DNA of 64,000 nt from Zea mays (Eukaryota > Streptophyta > Magnoliopsida > Poales > Poaceae): the NCBI RefSeq assembly GCF_902167145.1, contig NC_050096.1, forward strand, positions 160,455,825 to 160,519,824. The letters are read 5' to 3'. The notes under the pieces are model-generated. The model made no database searches. It was not told where the DNA came from and saw only the letters and a program-made list of their open reading frames with translations. Position 1 is the stretch's first letter. Every line of letters begins with the position of its first letter. The position numbers were made by a program, and so were the translations under genes. Positions 1 to 9,837 of this stretch are shown in pieces.

Positions 1-2
1 AG

Positions 3-497
3 GACCGAGTGGAGCATGCCAAGGACATCTGGGCTATCTACCTAGGCCAGACTGCTCACTTGACGGTGCGGTGCATGAATGCCATGTATCGTCTGCAAGT
101 GATGCGTGGTGAGGCCATGTCCCATCTGATGGCATTATTGGAGGCAACTAAGATCACCTTGGATAACAGAGAGGAGCTTGTGGTTGACTTGTCCACTGAG
201 ATGGTGGAAAAAGACTTACAGGTGGAGCAACTGTCAAATGAGATCCAAGAGCTTGAGGAACTGGTGGGAACAAGGGAGAACCCCATCGAGGTTCTCGAGG
301 ATCAGTTAATTAACACCCAGCAGCAGTTTGCCGAGGCTAACGAGCACCTGGATATGCATCACCAGGAGATCCAGGACATGGAGGCCAACGAGGATGTCGA
401 CATCGAGGGAGGAGAGGAGCCTGCCTCCAGCTTGGACACTGCTGGCTCAGGGAGACCACTTTCCCCCGAGTCGAGTGTTGCCTCGTTTGCTCACTAG
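3..497 (+). pseudogene. orf0 of element A, C-terminal part (coiled-coil protein upstream of gag)
   Basis: The frame is already open at the window edge and runs to a TAG at 495-497, giving about 164 residues. The protein is rich in Glu, Leu and Gln with heptad-like spacing over roughly residues 45-125, which suggests a long coiled coil, and it ends in an acidic Ser/Pro-rich tail. It is clearly homologous to the orf0 of element B at 44,473-44,991: both share the words LYRLQ, VVDLS, VEKDL and HLDMHH in the same order. The function is unknown. Extra ORFs upstream of gag have been reported in some long-LTR grass Ty3 elements. It is listed as a pseudogene because the element is decayed, although this visible part has no break. 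Confidence 0.75.
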
Positions 498-801
498 GTC
501 GCAGGGATAGAGTTAGAAGTTGGTGATGATAGAACTCCTCGAAGCTAGCTTAGCTTTTGCACCCTTAGGGTACTAGGCTAGGTAGAGTTGAGTCTTTTGG
601 GCTATTGATGTGATCGCGATGAACTCTTTTGGGAGCATGGTTGATGAATGATGTCAGTCTTAATTTAAGAAGAAAAGTTTATGCCATGTGAAATCTTTTA
701 TGATTATGCAAGAATCTATCCGTTTCGCCTTTTGACTCTTTCACCACGAGTGAACCTTGAACCTCAAAGTTGTGTTATTGAAAATATATGTGATTTTTCA
801 G
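498..801 (+). other. orf0-gag spacer of element A ending in a 3' splice-like site
   Basis: No ORF of note lies in this 304 bp stretch. It is T-rich towards its end and closes with TGATTTTTCAG directly against the gag ATG at 802. That sequence fits a plant intron acceptor. The matching position in element B reads CTGTTTTCAG followed by ATG at 45,250. The inference is that gag may be reached by splicing out orf0 and the leader. No transcript evidence is available here. Confidence 0.5.
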
Positions 802-1824
802 ATGGCTGGGAGAGCGCGTCGTGGTCAAAATGAGCGCGTTTCTCCACCACCGCCGCCGCCTCCTACTCTGCAGGAGCTGATGGCTCAGCAAAATGAGATC
901 TTGAGACAGCTAGCTCAGCGTCAGCCACCACCTCAGCACTATGGTGGTGGTGATCATCAGCGTCACCCCGCGGCAGCCACCTACCAGGAGTTCCTCAGTA
1001 CCCAGCCACCATTGTTCACCAGGGCAAAGGACCCACTTGATGCGGATGTATGGTTGAGAGTAGTGGAATCCAAATTCCCGCTACTCCATGGAGTTTGTTC
1101 AGAGGTCACTAAGGTCAGGTTCGCCACCCAGCAGCTTCGCGGACCCGCAAGGACATGGTGGGACCATTTTCTTGCTATGCAGCCAGATGACCGAGAGGTG
1201 GAGTGGAGAGAGTTCAAGGCAGCTTTTAGGGGGCACCATATACCAGCAGGCATTATGGACCGAAAGCTCAACGAGTTTCTGGTACTCACTCAAGGGAACC
1301 GGACAGTGTTACAGTATGCTCAGGCCTTCAATGACCTGTGCCAGTATGCCGGATATCATGCAGACACGAACAAGAAGAAGAGGGACAGGTTTCGGAGGGG
1401 GCTCAGCCCTAAGCTCCGTGACCGTCTCAACACCGTCAGGGCCAACAGCTATAATGAGTTAGTCAATATGGCCATTTCTCAGGAGGATTGTATCACCGCT
1501 CGTCAGGCAGAGAAGAAAAGGAAGACCCCTGTGACAGGACCCTCAGCTCATCCACAATGCTTCAGGATTGTGTCTGAAACTCAGAACAGAGGACCTCAGC
1601 AGCAGCCAGGACGATGGGTGATCCGACCACAGCAGCACCAGCAGGCACCCAACCGCACCTAGTTTCCAGCTCAGAGGAACAATCAACAGCAGCAGCAATA
1701 TCGACAGGCCAATGACAACAGGTGTTTCACCTGTGGCAACACCGGACATTATGCCAAGAATTGCCCCAGAAACCAGCAGAGGCAGGGACAGAATGTTAAT
1801 CAGAACCAAGGCAAGAGGCAGAAG
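802..1824 (+). pseudogene. gag: gag of element A (capsid and nucleocapsid)
   Basis: This encodes the structural Gag that coats element RNA in cytoplasmic particles. The ATG at 802 is chosen because the homologous protein in B starts at the same place; the frame is open further upstream but without an ATG. A Pro-rich, Gln-rich N-terminus (residues about 12-60) is followed by a retrotransposon gag/capsid domain (residues about 70-230, with the motif RTWWDHF) and a Gln-rich linker. A CCHC zinc knuckle with C-X2-C-X4-H-X4-C spacing lies at 1,723-1,764. A TAG at 1,660-1,662 interrupts the linker and the same frame continues after it. The frame runs directly on into protease, so gag and pol were one polyprotein. 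Confidence 0.9.
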
Positions 1825-4800
1825 GTGCAAGTGAGGCAAGGCATGCTGAACTTCACCACCATGGATGATATTCCAGAGGGAGCACCTGTCATGACTGGTA
1901 TCTTTTCAGTTTTGAATTATCCTACTATTATTCTTTTTGATTCTGGTGCATCACATAGTTTTATCAGTGCCAAATTTAGTGCCAAGTGTCAATTGCCTTT
2001 TCACCACACCAATGGGGGTATTACAATTTCGACACCAGGAGGCAGGGTTGCCACCTATCAAGTCAACAGACATGTGCCCATAAAGTTTGGTAGTCTAATA
2101 ATTAAAACCACCCTCCTCATATTGGGTTTGGATAGCGTGGATATCATATTGGGAACTGACTGGTTAACAAGGCATCAGGCAGTTATTGATATTGCAGCTA
2201 GGGCCATTGAGGTGCACTCACCGACTTGTGGTGAAACCACATTATATTTGCCCGACCAAGGCTGTACCCGTTCTTGTGCCTTCGTTATGATAGAGTCCCC
2301 AGTGGAGAGGATCCCAGTGGTCTGTGACTACCCAGATGTTTTTCCGGATGAATTGCCAGGGATGCCACCTGATAGAGACATTGAGTTCACAATTGAATTG
2401 CAACCCGGAACTGCTCCTATATCCAAGAGACCTATAGGAGGCCTCCAGCGGAATTGGCAGAGTTGAAGAAGCAACTGCAAGAGTTGTTGGACAAGGGGTT
2501 CATTCGCCCAAGTACTTCACCGTGGGGATGTCCGGCCTTATTTGTGAAGAAAAAGGATGAGAGTTTGAGAATGTGTGTTGATTACCGCCCTTTCAATGCG
2601 GTGACCATCAAGAACAAATACCCACTGCCCCGCATTGATGTTTTGTTTGATCAGTTGGTGGGAGCCAAGGTGTTCTCCAAAATAGACCTTCGCTCGGGTT
2701 ACCATCAGATCAAGATCCGTGCTAGTGATATTCCCAAGACGGCCTTCTCTACCAGATATGGGCTCTATGAATTTTTGGTGATGTCTTTTGGGCTGACCAA
2801 TGCCCCGGCTTATTTTATGTACCTGATGAACTTAGTATTCATGCCAGAGCTGGACAAATTCGTGGTCGTTTTCATTAATGATATCCTGGTCTATTCCAAG
2901 AATGAAGACGAGCATACTTAGCATCTGCACATCGTGCTTCAGAGACTGCGTGACCATCAGCTGTATGCCAAATTGTCTAAATGTGATTTCTGGCTAAGAG
3001 AAATTAAATTCTTGGGTCACGCAATTTCTCAGGATGGGATATCTGTTGATCCTGAGAAGGTACAAGAAGTAATGGATTGGAAACCTCCTACCACAGTGCG
3101 GCAGATTCGGAGTTTTCTGGGATTGGCAGGGTATTATCGATGATTTATTCCGGATTTCTCCAGAATTGCCAAGCCAATGACTGAACTATTGAAAAAGGGA
3201 GTCAAGTATAATTGGAGCCAGAAGTGTGAAGATGCCTTTCATACACTGAGGCAGCATTTGACAACAGCCCCAGTGCTAGCTCAACCTGATAACACCAAGC
3301 CCTTTGAAGTTTATTGCGATGCTTCCGGTACTGGTTTGGGATGCATCTTAATGCAAGATAACAGAGTAATTGCTTATGCCTCCCGAGCACTCAAACCCCA
3401 TGAGAAGAACTACCCTACACATGATCTGGAGTTAGCAGCCGTGGTTCATGCTCTCAAGATATGGAGACATTACTTGATGGGAGCCCACTGCAACATTTAC
3501 ACTGATCATAAGAGTCTCAAATACATTTTCACTCAGGCAGATCTTAACATGAGGCAGAGGGGATGGTTAGAGCTAATCAAGGACTATGATTTGGAGGTGC
3601 ATTACCACCCTAGCAAAGCCAATGTTGTGGCAGATGCCTTGAGCAGAAAGGCCCAATGCAATTGTATGAGCATGGATGCAAGAATTACCACCCTGTGTGA
3701 TGAGTTGTGCAAGCTGAACCTGGAAGTTGTTTCTTCAGGTGCCTTAAGTTATATCTTAGTGGAGCCCACATTACAAGAGCAAATAGTGAGGGCACAAATT
3801 GAAGACAAGGGTGTTCAGGTTATCAAGGAAATGATCAAACAGAAAGCAGAAAAATACAAATGCTTCCGGCAGGACAGCAAAGGAATCTTATGGTTTGGAG
3901 ATCGATTGGTTGTTCCCAAGGACCCTAAGCTCAGAAAGAAGATATTGGATGAGGCTCACCTTTCAAAATTCTCCATGCACCCGGGCAGTAATAAGATGTA
4001 TCATGATCTCAGATCCTTGTACTGGTGGACCAGAATGAAGAGAGAAATTGCCAAGTACATATCCGAATGTGACACCTGCCAGAGGATCAAGGCCAGTCAT
4101 TTGAAGATAGCAGGCCCTTTGCAACCCCTTCCCATACCATCTTGGAAATGGGAGGACATTTGCATGGACTTTATCGTGGGTTTGCCCAATACCTCCCGGC
4201 ACCATGATTCCATTTGGGTCATTGTGGACAGATTGACCAGGTCAGCTCATTTCTTGCCGGTACACACCACTCACAGGACGGAGAAGTATGCAGAAATCTA
4301 CATGGACCAGATAGTTCATTTGCATGGAATACCAAGGACTATAGTATCAGACAGAGGAGCACCCTTCGTGGCACAATTTTGGGAGCAATTGCAGGAATCA
4401 CTTGGGACCCATGTAATACGAAGCTCAGCATACCATCCTCAAACAGATGGCCAGACAGAAAGGGTAAATCAGATTTTGGAAGACATGTTGAGGGCATGTG
4501 TGTTACACTATGGAAAGGATTGGGACAAGTGTCTTTCTTTGGCAGAATTCTCCTATAATAATAGTTACCAGTCCAGTTTGAAGATGGCACCTTTTGAAGC
4601 CTTGTATGGGAGAAGGTGTAGGACCCCGCTGAATTGGTCTCAAGCAGGAGAGAGGGAAATATTTGGGCCAGATTTGGTACTTGAAGCAGAGGAAAAGGTC
4701 AGAGTCATTAAGAAGAACTTAGAAGCTGCTCAGGCCAGGCAAAAGAGCTATCATGATAAGAGGTGGAAACCTCTACAGTTCGAAGTGGGGGAGCATGTTT

Positions 4801-5219
4801 ACCTTAAGGTGTCACCCACCAAGGGTGTCCAGAGATTTGGGATCAAGGGCAAGTTAGCTTCTCGCTACATTGGACCCTACGAGATCAAGGAGACTTGTGG
4901 ACCAGTAGCATATCAATTGAAGTTGCCACCACACATGTCAGCTGTTCATGATGTGTTCCATGTATCCCAGCTGCGAAAATGTGTCCGCTTACCCACTGAA
5001 GTGCTACCTGAACCAGAAATTGAGATAGAACTAGACTTGTCCTATCAAGAGTACCCCGTCAAGGTATTGGTTCAGAAAGAGAGGTCAACGCGGGCAAGGT
5101 CGATCAGAATGTATAAGGTTCAGTGGAGTCACCATTCGGTAGAAGAAGCTACATGGGAGACTGAGGATTTTCTACGCTCTCGCTTCCCCGGCTTTCTGCC
5201 CCAAAGAGTCGGTACGTAA
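1825..5219 (+). pseudogene. pol: pol of element A (protease, RT, RNase H, integrase, chromodomain), broken
   Basis: The protease active site DSGA is at 1,939-1,950. RT follows with the usual VDYRP and [11 protein letters not shown] motifs; its catalytic FIDD reads FIND at 2,871-2,882, so the first metal-binding Asp is lost. RNase H covers about 3,300-3,650 ([15 protein letters not shown]). Integrase has the HHCC-type end with CDTCQR near 4,068-4,085 and the catalytic D, D, E in the words [13 protein letters not shown] and TERVN. A chromodomain (YKVQW...EEATWE) lies at about 5,050-5,190. Breaks are a one-base loss near 2,433 just before RT, a TAG at 2,919-2,921 and a TGA at 3,141-3,143. From 3,144 to the stop at 5,217 the frame is clean. 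Confidence 0.93.
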
Positions 5220-5435
5220 CCCAAAACCCCACCCCACCCGCCCTTTGAATACAAATATAAGAAAAACTTAGATGATAAGGGTAGTCTAAGTTATGGATTT
5301 GACTTAAAAAGGACTTCCTTCTGAAGTCGCAAAGAGAATGACATTCGAAGAGCAGTTAACTAATGAAACTTGAATCTAAGAAGGAACAACACACCAACAC
5401 ACCTTCTCGGCACCCCTCCTGAGGACACTACCTAA
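5220..5435 (+). other. 3' untranslated stretch of element A
   Basis: This non-coding stretch lies between the pol stop and the polypurine tract. It contains about 45 bp near 5,305-5,355 that match element B at about 56,665-56,715 almost exactly, with the potential reading GLPSEVAKRMTFEEQ. Nothing else was recognised. Confidence 0.5.
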
Positions 5436-5452
5436 AATCTCGGGACGAGATT
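5436..5452 (+). promoter_or_regulatory. Pre-PPT hairpin of element A
   Basis: A perfect 7 bp inverted repeat, AATCTCG-GGA-CGAGATT, sits six bases before the polypurine tract. The same arrangement is found in elements B, C and D. A role in plus-strand priming, RNA packaging or 3' end formation is possible but unproven. Confidence 0.7.
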
Positions 5453-5457
5453 CCTTT

Positions 5458-5469
5458 AAGGGGGGAGGG
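5458..5469 (+). promoter_or_regulatory. Polypurine tract of element A
   Basis: AAGGGGGGAGGG sits two bases before the 3' LTR. This is the expected plus-strand DNA primer site during reverse transcription. Confidence 0.85.
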
Positions 5470-6327
5470 TTGTAACACCCCAAGTGTTACCATGGCTATG
5501 GCACACCTATGCACTAATGACTGTGATCACATGTGGAAGAAACTTAAGGAGAAGAGCATAAGAACCTTGGAGACCATGTATTAACCAAGAAATGTGAATG
5601 ACCAAAAACATTACCCAAGCTTTTGTGCACTTATCACCTTGGACAAGAGGGGAGTAAACCTAGACCCCTCTTGAACCCCTATCTCCTAAAACCTTGGTTG
5701 AAAGGGGGGAGATTAAGCAAATGTGCAAATCATGACCTAACCTTTGGCTAAAGTTAAGTGACATATTAATCAACAAATATAGAGAGGAAACATTGCAAAA
5801 ATACTCCTTAAGAAACCCCAAATCCATTCCTTAAGTAGAGAGAGAGCTAGAGCTTTCTAATTCTCTCTAAGTCAAAATCTACACCTAATCTAAAGATCCA
5901 CCGTGTTCACCTTGTAGATGGCACCAAAACCACCTAAGTTGTATACCAAAAATATGGCATACCACCTAAGGCACCCCCTGGAAAAAGTTGAGACCGAGCC
6001 CTTGACGTTTGACATGTCTTGGCATCACTTTTGTCGCGAAGTGGGCAGGGAGACAAGCCAGATTTGGCGTCCGCATATATTCTGATCTAGGGCTTATCTT
6101 CCCTTGGAACTCACATACAAGAGATAGCCATAGGTGCCAGGAAGAGGTTTGCGCCGGATTTTTGCCAAGATTCGCACGTATGCGATCTCAGCAAGCTTTT
6201 GAACATGGGCAGAAGAACACCTCCACGTGTTCGACGCGCTCTACACGCGCCAGAGCACGCCCGCGCCCGAACCGGCGCGCCCCGAGCCACGCCAAGCCGC
6301 GCTCGCGTCTCCTGCTCGCGTCCGCGC

Positions 6328-6335
6328 CTATAAAT
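6328..6335 (+). promoter_or_regulatory. TATA box in LTR of element A
   Basis: CTATAAAT lies in a GC-rich context (CGCGCCTATAAATCACC). The equivalent place in the B LTRs also has a TATA box (CTATAAAG at 18,723 and about 57,678). It is the likely start region for element RNA, placing the RNA start near 6,360. Confidence 0.7.
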
Positions 6336-6859
6336 CACCCTCAGGCATCGAACGTACTCCTCCGCGCACGCTCGACCTCACCGGAGCCCGAAACCACTGG
6401 CGTTTGCCCCGTGCACGGCGTGCCCGCGGCCAACCAAGCTCCTCCCACCATAGACCGGCCAACAGAGCCCTTCCCAGCCACGTCCGACCCTTGGAAGAGA
6501 CTGTGCACGCCTCGGTGAAGCTCCCTGAGCAAGGAATCGGACTTTGCTTCGCCGGAGAAGCCAGTCCGCGGTCGCCGGACTTCGCCCGACCGCCGGTGAA
6601 TGTAGACCGGGTAAATCTCTGCTCCATTCATCGATTCTTTGTGCACATAGCCTCTACGTCACCTCGTGGAGCTCATCGTGCCATTTGATTGAACTAGATC
6701 GTCGTGGTTTAGCCGGAACACCCGCCGCCGACGAGATCACCCGCCTGCGCACGCGGACCGGCCGATTCCGGCCACCCCCGCCGTCGAGTCGTACACCGTT
6801 GTGACCGCCAGGACCTCCCGGAGCCAACCCCGCCCCTCATCGGACCTCTCTCGCCGTCG

Positions 6860-8316
6860 GTAAGCCGTGCCGCCGTTTTCTTTTCCGCGGGTACTGTTTA
6901 AATCTGGGGAGGGACCGCGGGGGAGAAGAAGAAAAGGCTAGGGGGTTTTGTGCATTGTCAGCGACTCAGGGGAATAGTAGCGCAGGGGTATAACTGAGAG
7001 GATTAGTTTGGAAAGAACCCAAGGTCTTCGGTGCAAAGTGGTTTTTCCAGGAAACCTTTTATTTAATCTGATTTAAATTCAAACAGAACTTGAATAATTC
7101 ATATCTTCTATTTTGTTCACCCAAATCAAGTCAAACCAATTTTTTCCAGATTTTAAATAATGTAAACTACTTAAGAAAAAAATAAAACCCCTAAGTGTTA
7201 CAGAAAGCTTTAAGGTTTTGATTTAAATATTGATTTGGCCAAATGCTAAATAATAGGAGGAAAAATAGTTACACTATTTGACTGAGGGTAAGGAAATTTG
7301 AGAAGTATTTGATCACCTACTAACCTGTTTAAAAATGATAAACCCCTCTGTACACCCAGTTAAGGTAGAGTTTACCATTTAAATCCTTTTTGGCCTAAAG
7401 TTAGAGAAAATATTAATGAAGGTTTAAATAAAGAACCAAGGAGTACCTATATTTTTGTTAGTCTACTTATTCAGTATAGTTCACTAGAAAAATTTATTAT
7501 ACCCTGGTTTAGTATAAAATAATTGGGATACCTTTTATTTTAAGAAAACAAGGAAAACTTAGAAAAACCCTAGAAAAATAACCCCAAGGTGAAAACACCC
7601 CAAACCTTGGGATAATTAACGTTTTGTTATTAAGAACATAGGAAAAATAAGAAATCTATTGTTTGACATTTTTCAAATAACAAGATAGTAGAAAGTGCCT
7701 TTTTGACATTAAACTTTAGAAAATCACAACTAAATAACCACCAATTAACCTTCTGTGATTTTTGGCACAGAAGCATGTGATTACTGTTGGATACCAACAA
7801 AAATGACCCTTAGGACAGAACCCACTCATAGTTAAGAGTTGTAGTGCAAAGTGACCCCCTTTGCCCAACTTTTGTTATTCTTGTCCAATGCATACTCTTT
7901 TTATTCTGGACCTCAAATTCATAGAACAGACTACAGTGACCAATAGTAACCCACTATAATTTTTTACAAAATTTTTGGAAAAAGTTAAACCACTGTTGTA
8001 GTTCAAACCCACACTAGAATTCATAAATAGAAAATAAAAAAGGGGAAAATTAATAGTGGAAATTAGTGTCACCCTAACCCAACTAGCAAAACCCTTTTTA
8101 ATTTGCCCACTAAAATATATAAGGGAAATACAAATCCACTATGCTTATCCCTAACAAAACTCCAAACCTAAGTTGATAAGCATACACCACCAAAAGCTAA
8201 ATAAGACCAAGAAACCCTAAGTTACTAAACAAACTTAGTTTTCTTTTACTTAGCATAATGTTTACCAAATCCTGCATAATCATGGCATGCATATTCTTAT
8301 TCATTGCATTCGATAG
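6860..8316 (+). other. Intron-like AT-rich block in LTR of element A
   Basis: The block begins with GTAAGC after CGCCGTCG (donor-like) and ends TTGCATTCGATAG (acceptor-like) just before the conserved block at 8,319. GC-rich DNA on the left changes to AT-rich DNA inside, as at grass exon-intron borders. The 5' LTR of B has the same donor at 30,337 and the same acceptor-like end; in the 3' LTR of B the donor GT is changed to AT. Splicing is an inference. Confidence 0.4.
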
Positions 8317-8318
8317 AT

Positions 8319-8459
8319 TGCAACCTCGCTGACGGAGAGTACGTCCTCGTGCCGGAGCAAGGAGCTGCTCAGGAGGTAGCTCCGGATCTAGCACCAGAGC
8401 CTGCACCAGAGGATCTGCCTGCCCCCGCTTTGGAAGGCAAGCCCCGGTTTTATGCATAA
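8319..8459 (+). CDS. Conserved coding-like block 1 in LTR of element A
   Basis: A 47-codon open stretch reads LADGEYVLVPEQ near its start, is rich in Ala, Pro and Glu, and ends KPRFYA plus TAA at 8,457-8,459. It has no ATG of its own, so it would need to be joined to an upstream exon; an acceptor-like AG precedes it. The 3' LTR of B (62,299-62,442) keeps the same reading with one extra codon, an indel of exactly three bases, and the same stop. The function is unknown. It could also be a conserved structural RNA region. Confidence 0.35.
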   Translation, partial: CNLADGEYVLVPEQGAAQEVAPDLAPEPAPEDLPAPALEGKPRFYA

Positions 8460-9361
8460 CCTATTTATTATGCTATTTTACTACACTTAATGATTGTAGT
8501 ATTGAATGTGCACTTAAGTGTAGGAGTTGTTTGAAAACCTAGTCGCATGATCTCAGAAATCCTTTTTGTGATGGATACTAGTATGCTAGGTCGAGTAGCT
8601 GCTTTACTAATTAAGGCTCTCGGTAGAAGTCGAGTGATTTTTCTAGCACTCGCGCGAGGTCAGGAATTGATTGTATCCACCTTCTTATCATAATGATGTT
8701 GGTTGGTGGACAACAATCCATGGGGATTGGTTGTCCACGGGATAAAAATTGGAATAAGGATTAAGGTGTGGTACCGTGAGTCAAGCGTTTGAACGTACTA
8801 AGCACATGCTGAAAAATATGGTAAATCGGTAAGCCTAGTACCTGATTGAACCTGGCAGTGGACTTTACCCCTCACGCGATCTGAGACATGGTCTCCCATT
8901 CCGGTTATGGTGGGTACAAGTGCGGTCACTGCACGACGGCAGTCGAGGTCAGTGAGGCATTGTACGCCAAGGCGGTGAGCCCTGATCTGCTGACGGGGAA
9001 TCGATGGGGACGGTTGATGTGTGTGGGGACGGAGTGCCTCACCACGTCATGTGTTTAGGTTTACCTTGCAAGGATAAAACTCGATTCGAATCGTCTGCTT
9101 CTCGCAGCTAATGAGACTGCTTGATCCATGCTGCTACATTGAGTAACAAGTGAAAATGTGATGAGGTGACAAAAGATGTTGATTGCTAATATGCTTGCTA
9201 CCATGAATGAGTAGATAGTTCATATTTAGTCTTAAGAGAGTCACACTAAAACTTGACAAAGCTAAAACTTGATTTATGAACTCAGCTAGTGCTTTAGGCA
9301 ACCAAACCCCACAGCCAAACAGCTGCATGTCTAGAGGTAGAGGAGTGACTCCTCACACCGG

Positions 9362-9418
9362 GTAAGTCTAGCTGAGTATTAGTATACTCAGCCTTGCTTG
9401 TGGCATAATTTTTTACAG
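9362..9418 (+). other. Mini-intron-like segment in LTR of element A
   Basis: A GTAAGTCTAG donor-like start and a TTTTTTACAG acceptor-like end enclose 57 bp. Both ends are conserved in the 5' LTR of B (33,729 to about 33,784, ending TTTTTGCAG); in the 3' LTR of B the acceptor is changed to GCAA. 57 bp is at or below the usual lower limit for plant introns, so the two sites may instead pair with other partners. Confidence 0.35.
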
Positions 9419-9432
9419 GTTCTTTGGAGGAC

Positions 9433-9525
9433 ATGGTTGCTGGAGTGACTTGGCCGTCCATCTTGCCACCGGGTTGGACAGTCGAGTGGGACCCCGCCTC
9501 GGCTGAGGAGGAGCATGAGGAGTGA
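9433..9525 (+). CDS. Conserved coding-like block 2 in LTR of element A (30 aa)
   Basis: An ATG-started ORF of 30 residues contains GVTWP and PPGWTVEWD and ends in an acidic EEHEE followed by TGA. Both LTRs of B have an ORF of exactly the same length at the same place (33,799-33,891 and 63,420-63,512). There the end is TAG rather than TGA, so the stop position is kept although the stop codon differs. The 5' LTR copy of B has an internal TAG. The function is unknown. Confidence 0.4.
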   Translation: MVAGVTWPSILPPGWTVEWDPASAEEEHEE

Positions 9526-9837
9526 TGGGACAGGCTTCCCCATCTCTCTGTTTATTTATCGTTAGTTTTATTCTGCTGCACTTCGAACAATGATGACTAC
9601 TTTTGATAAAACTCCGATGATGATGTAATAAGTTAATACTCCTTAATGTATGGTTTTATGCGTTATTGTATTTGCTCTGTGACTCACCATCGAGTGAGAT
9701 TGTGGTACTTGATCCTGTCAGTGGCCTCGTCGGACTAGATCCGAGGGATTGACGGGTTATTCCCATTTAAGTGTGGTCTAGCCTCTGAGGCGGGACTTAG
9801 GCACTTAAGTTGGAATAATTCGTGCAGTTCCGCCACA

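Larger units (their letters stand above)
1..9837 (+). mobile_element. Element A: Ty3/gypsy chromovirus (Tekay-like), left part outside window
   Basis: This is an LTR retrotransposon in plus orientation. Visible in order are the end of an upstream orf0, gag with a CCHC knuckle, aspartic protease, reverse transcriptase, RNase H, integrase, a C-terminal chromodomain, a polypurine tract and a complete 3' LTR of 4,367 bp. The 5' LTR and primer site lie left of the window. The domain order PR-RT-RH-IN is that of Ty3/gypsy, and the chromodomain places it with the chromoviruses; the Tekay assignment is inference from family resemblance. The right flank begins ATTCT, so the missing left flank should end in ATTCT if the insertion is intact. 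The element interrupts RNase H of remnant H. Element B is a close relative. The coding region is dead: it has several stops and one frameshift. Confidence 0.93.
5471..9837 (+). repeat. 3' LTR of element A
   Basis: The LTR starts TGTAACACCCC and ends GTTCCGCCACA, so it has the TG...CA ends. It is 4,367 bp long, unusually large. Layout: an upstream 0.85 kb, a GC-rich block (about 6,200-6,900) with a TATA box, a long AT-rich block (about 6,900-8,300), a short conserved coding-like block (8,319-8,459), a further 0.9 kb, a second coding-like block (9,433-9,525) and a T-rich tail. The same order is present in both LTRs of element B although the primary sequence has diverged strongly, so this is an old shared architecture. 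Confidence 0.92.

Noticed and set aside
6009..6804. Overlapping 75-169 codon ORFs in the GC-rich leader of the A LTR
   Set aside because: Several frames are open at once and none is preserved in the B LTRs. A 5' leader is more likely.
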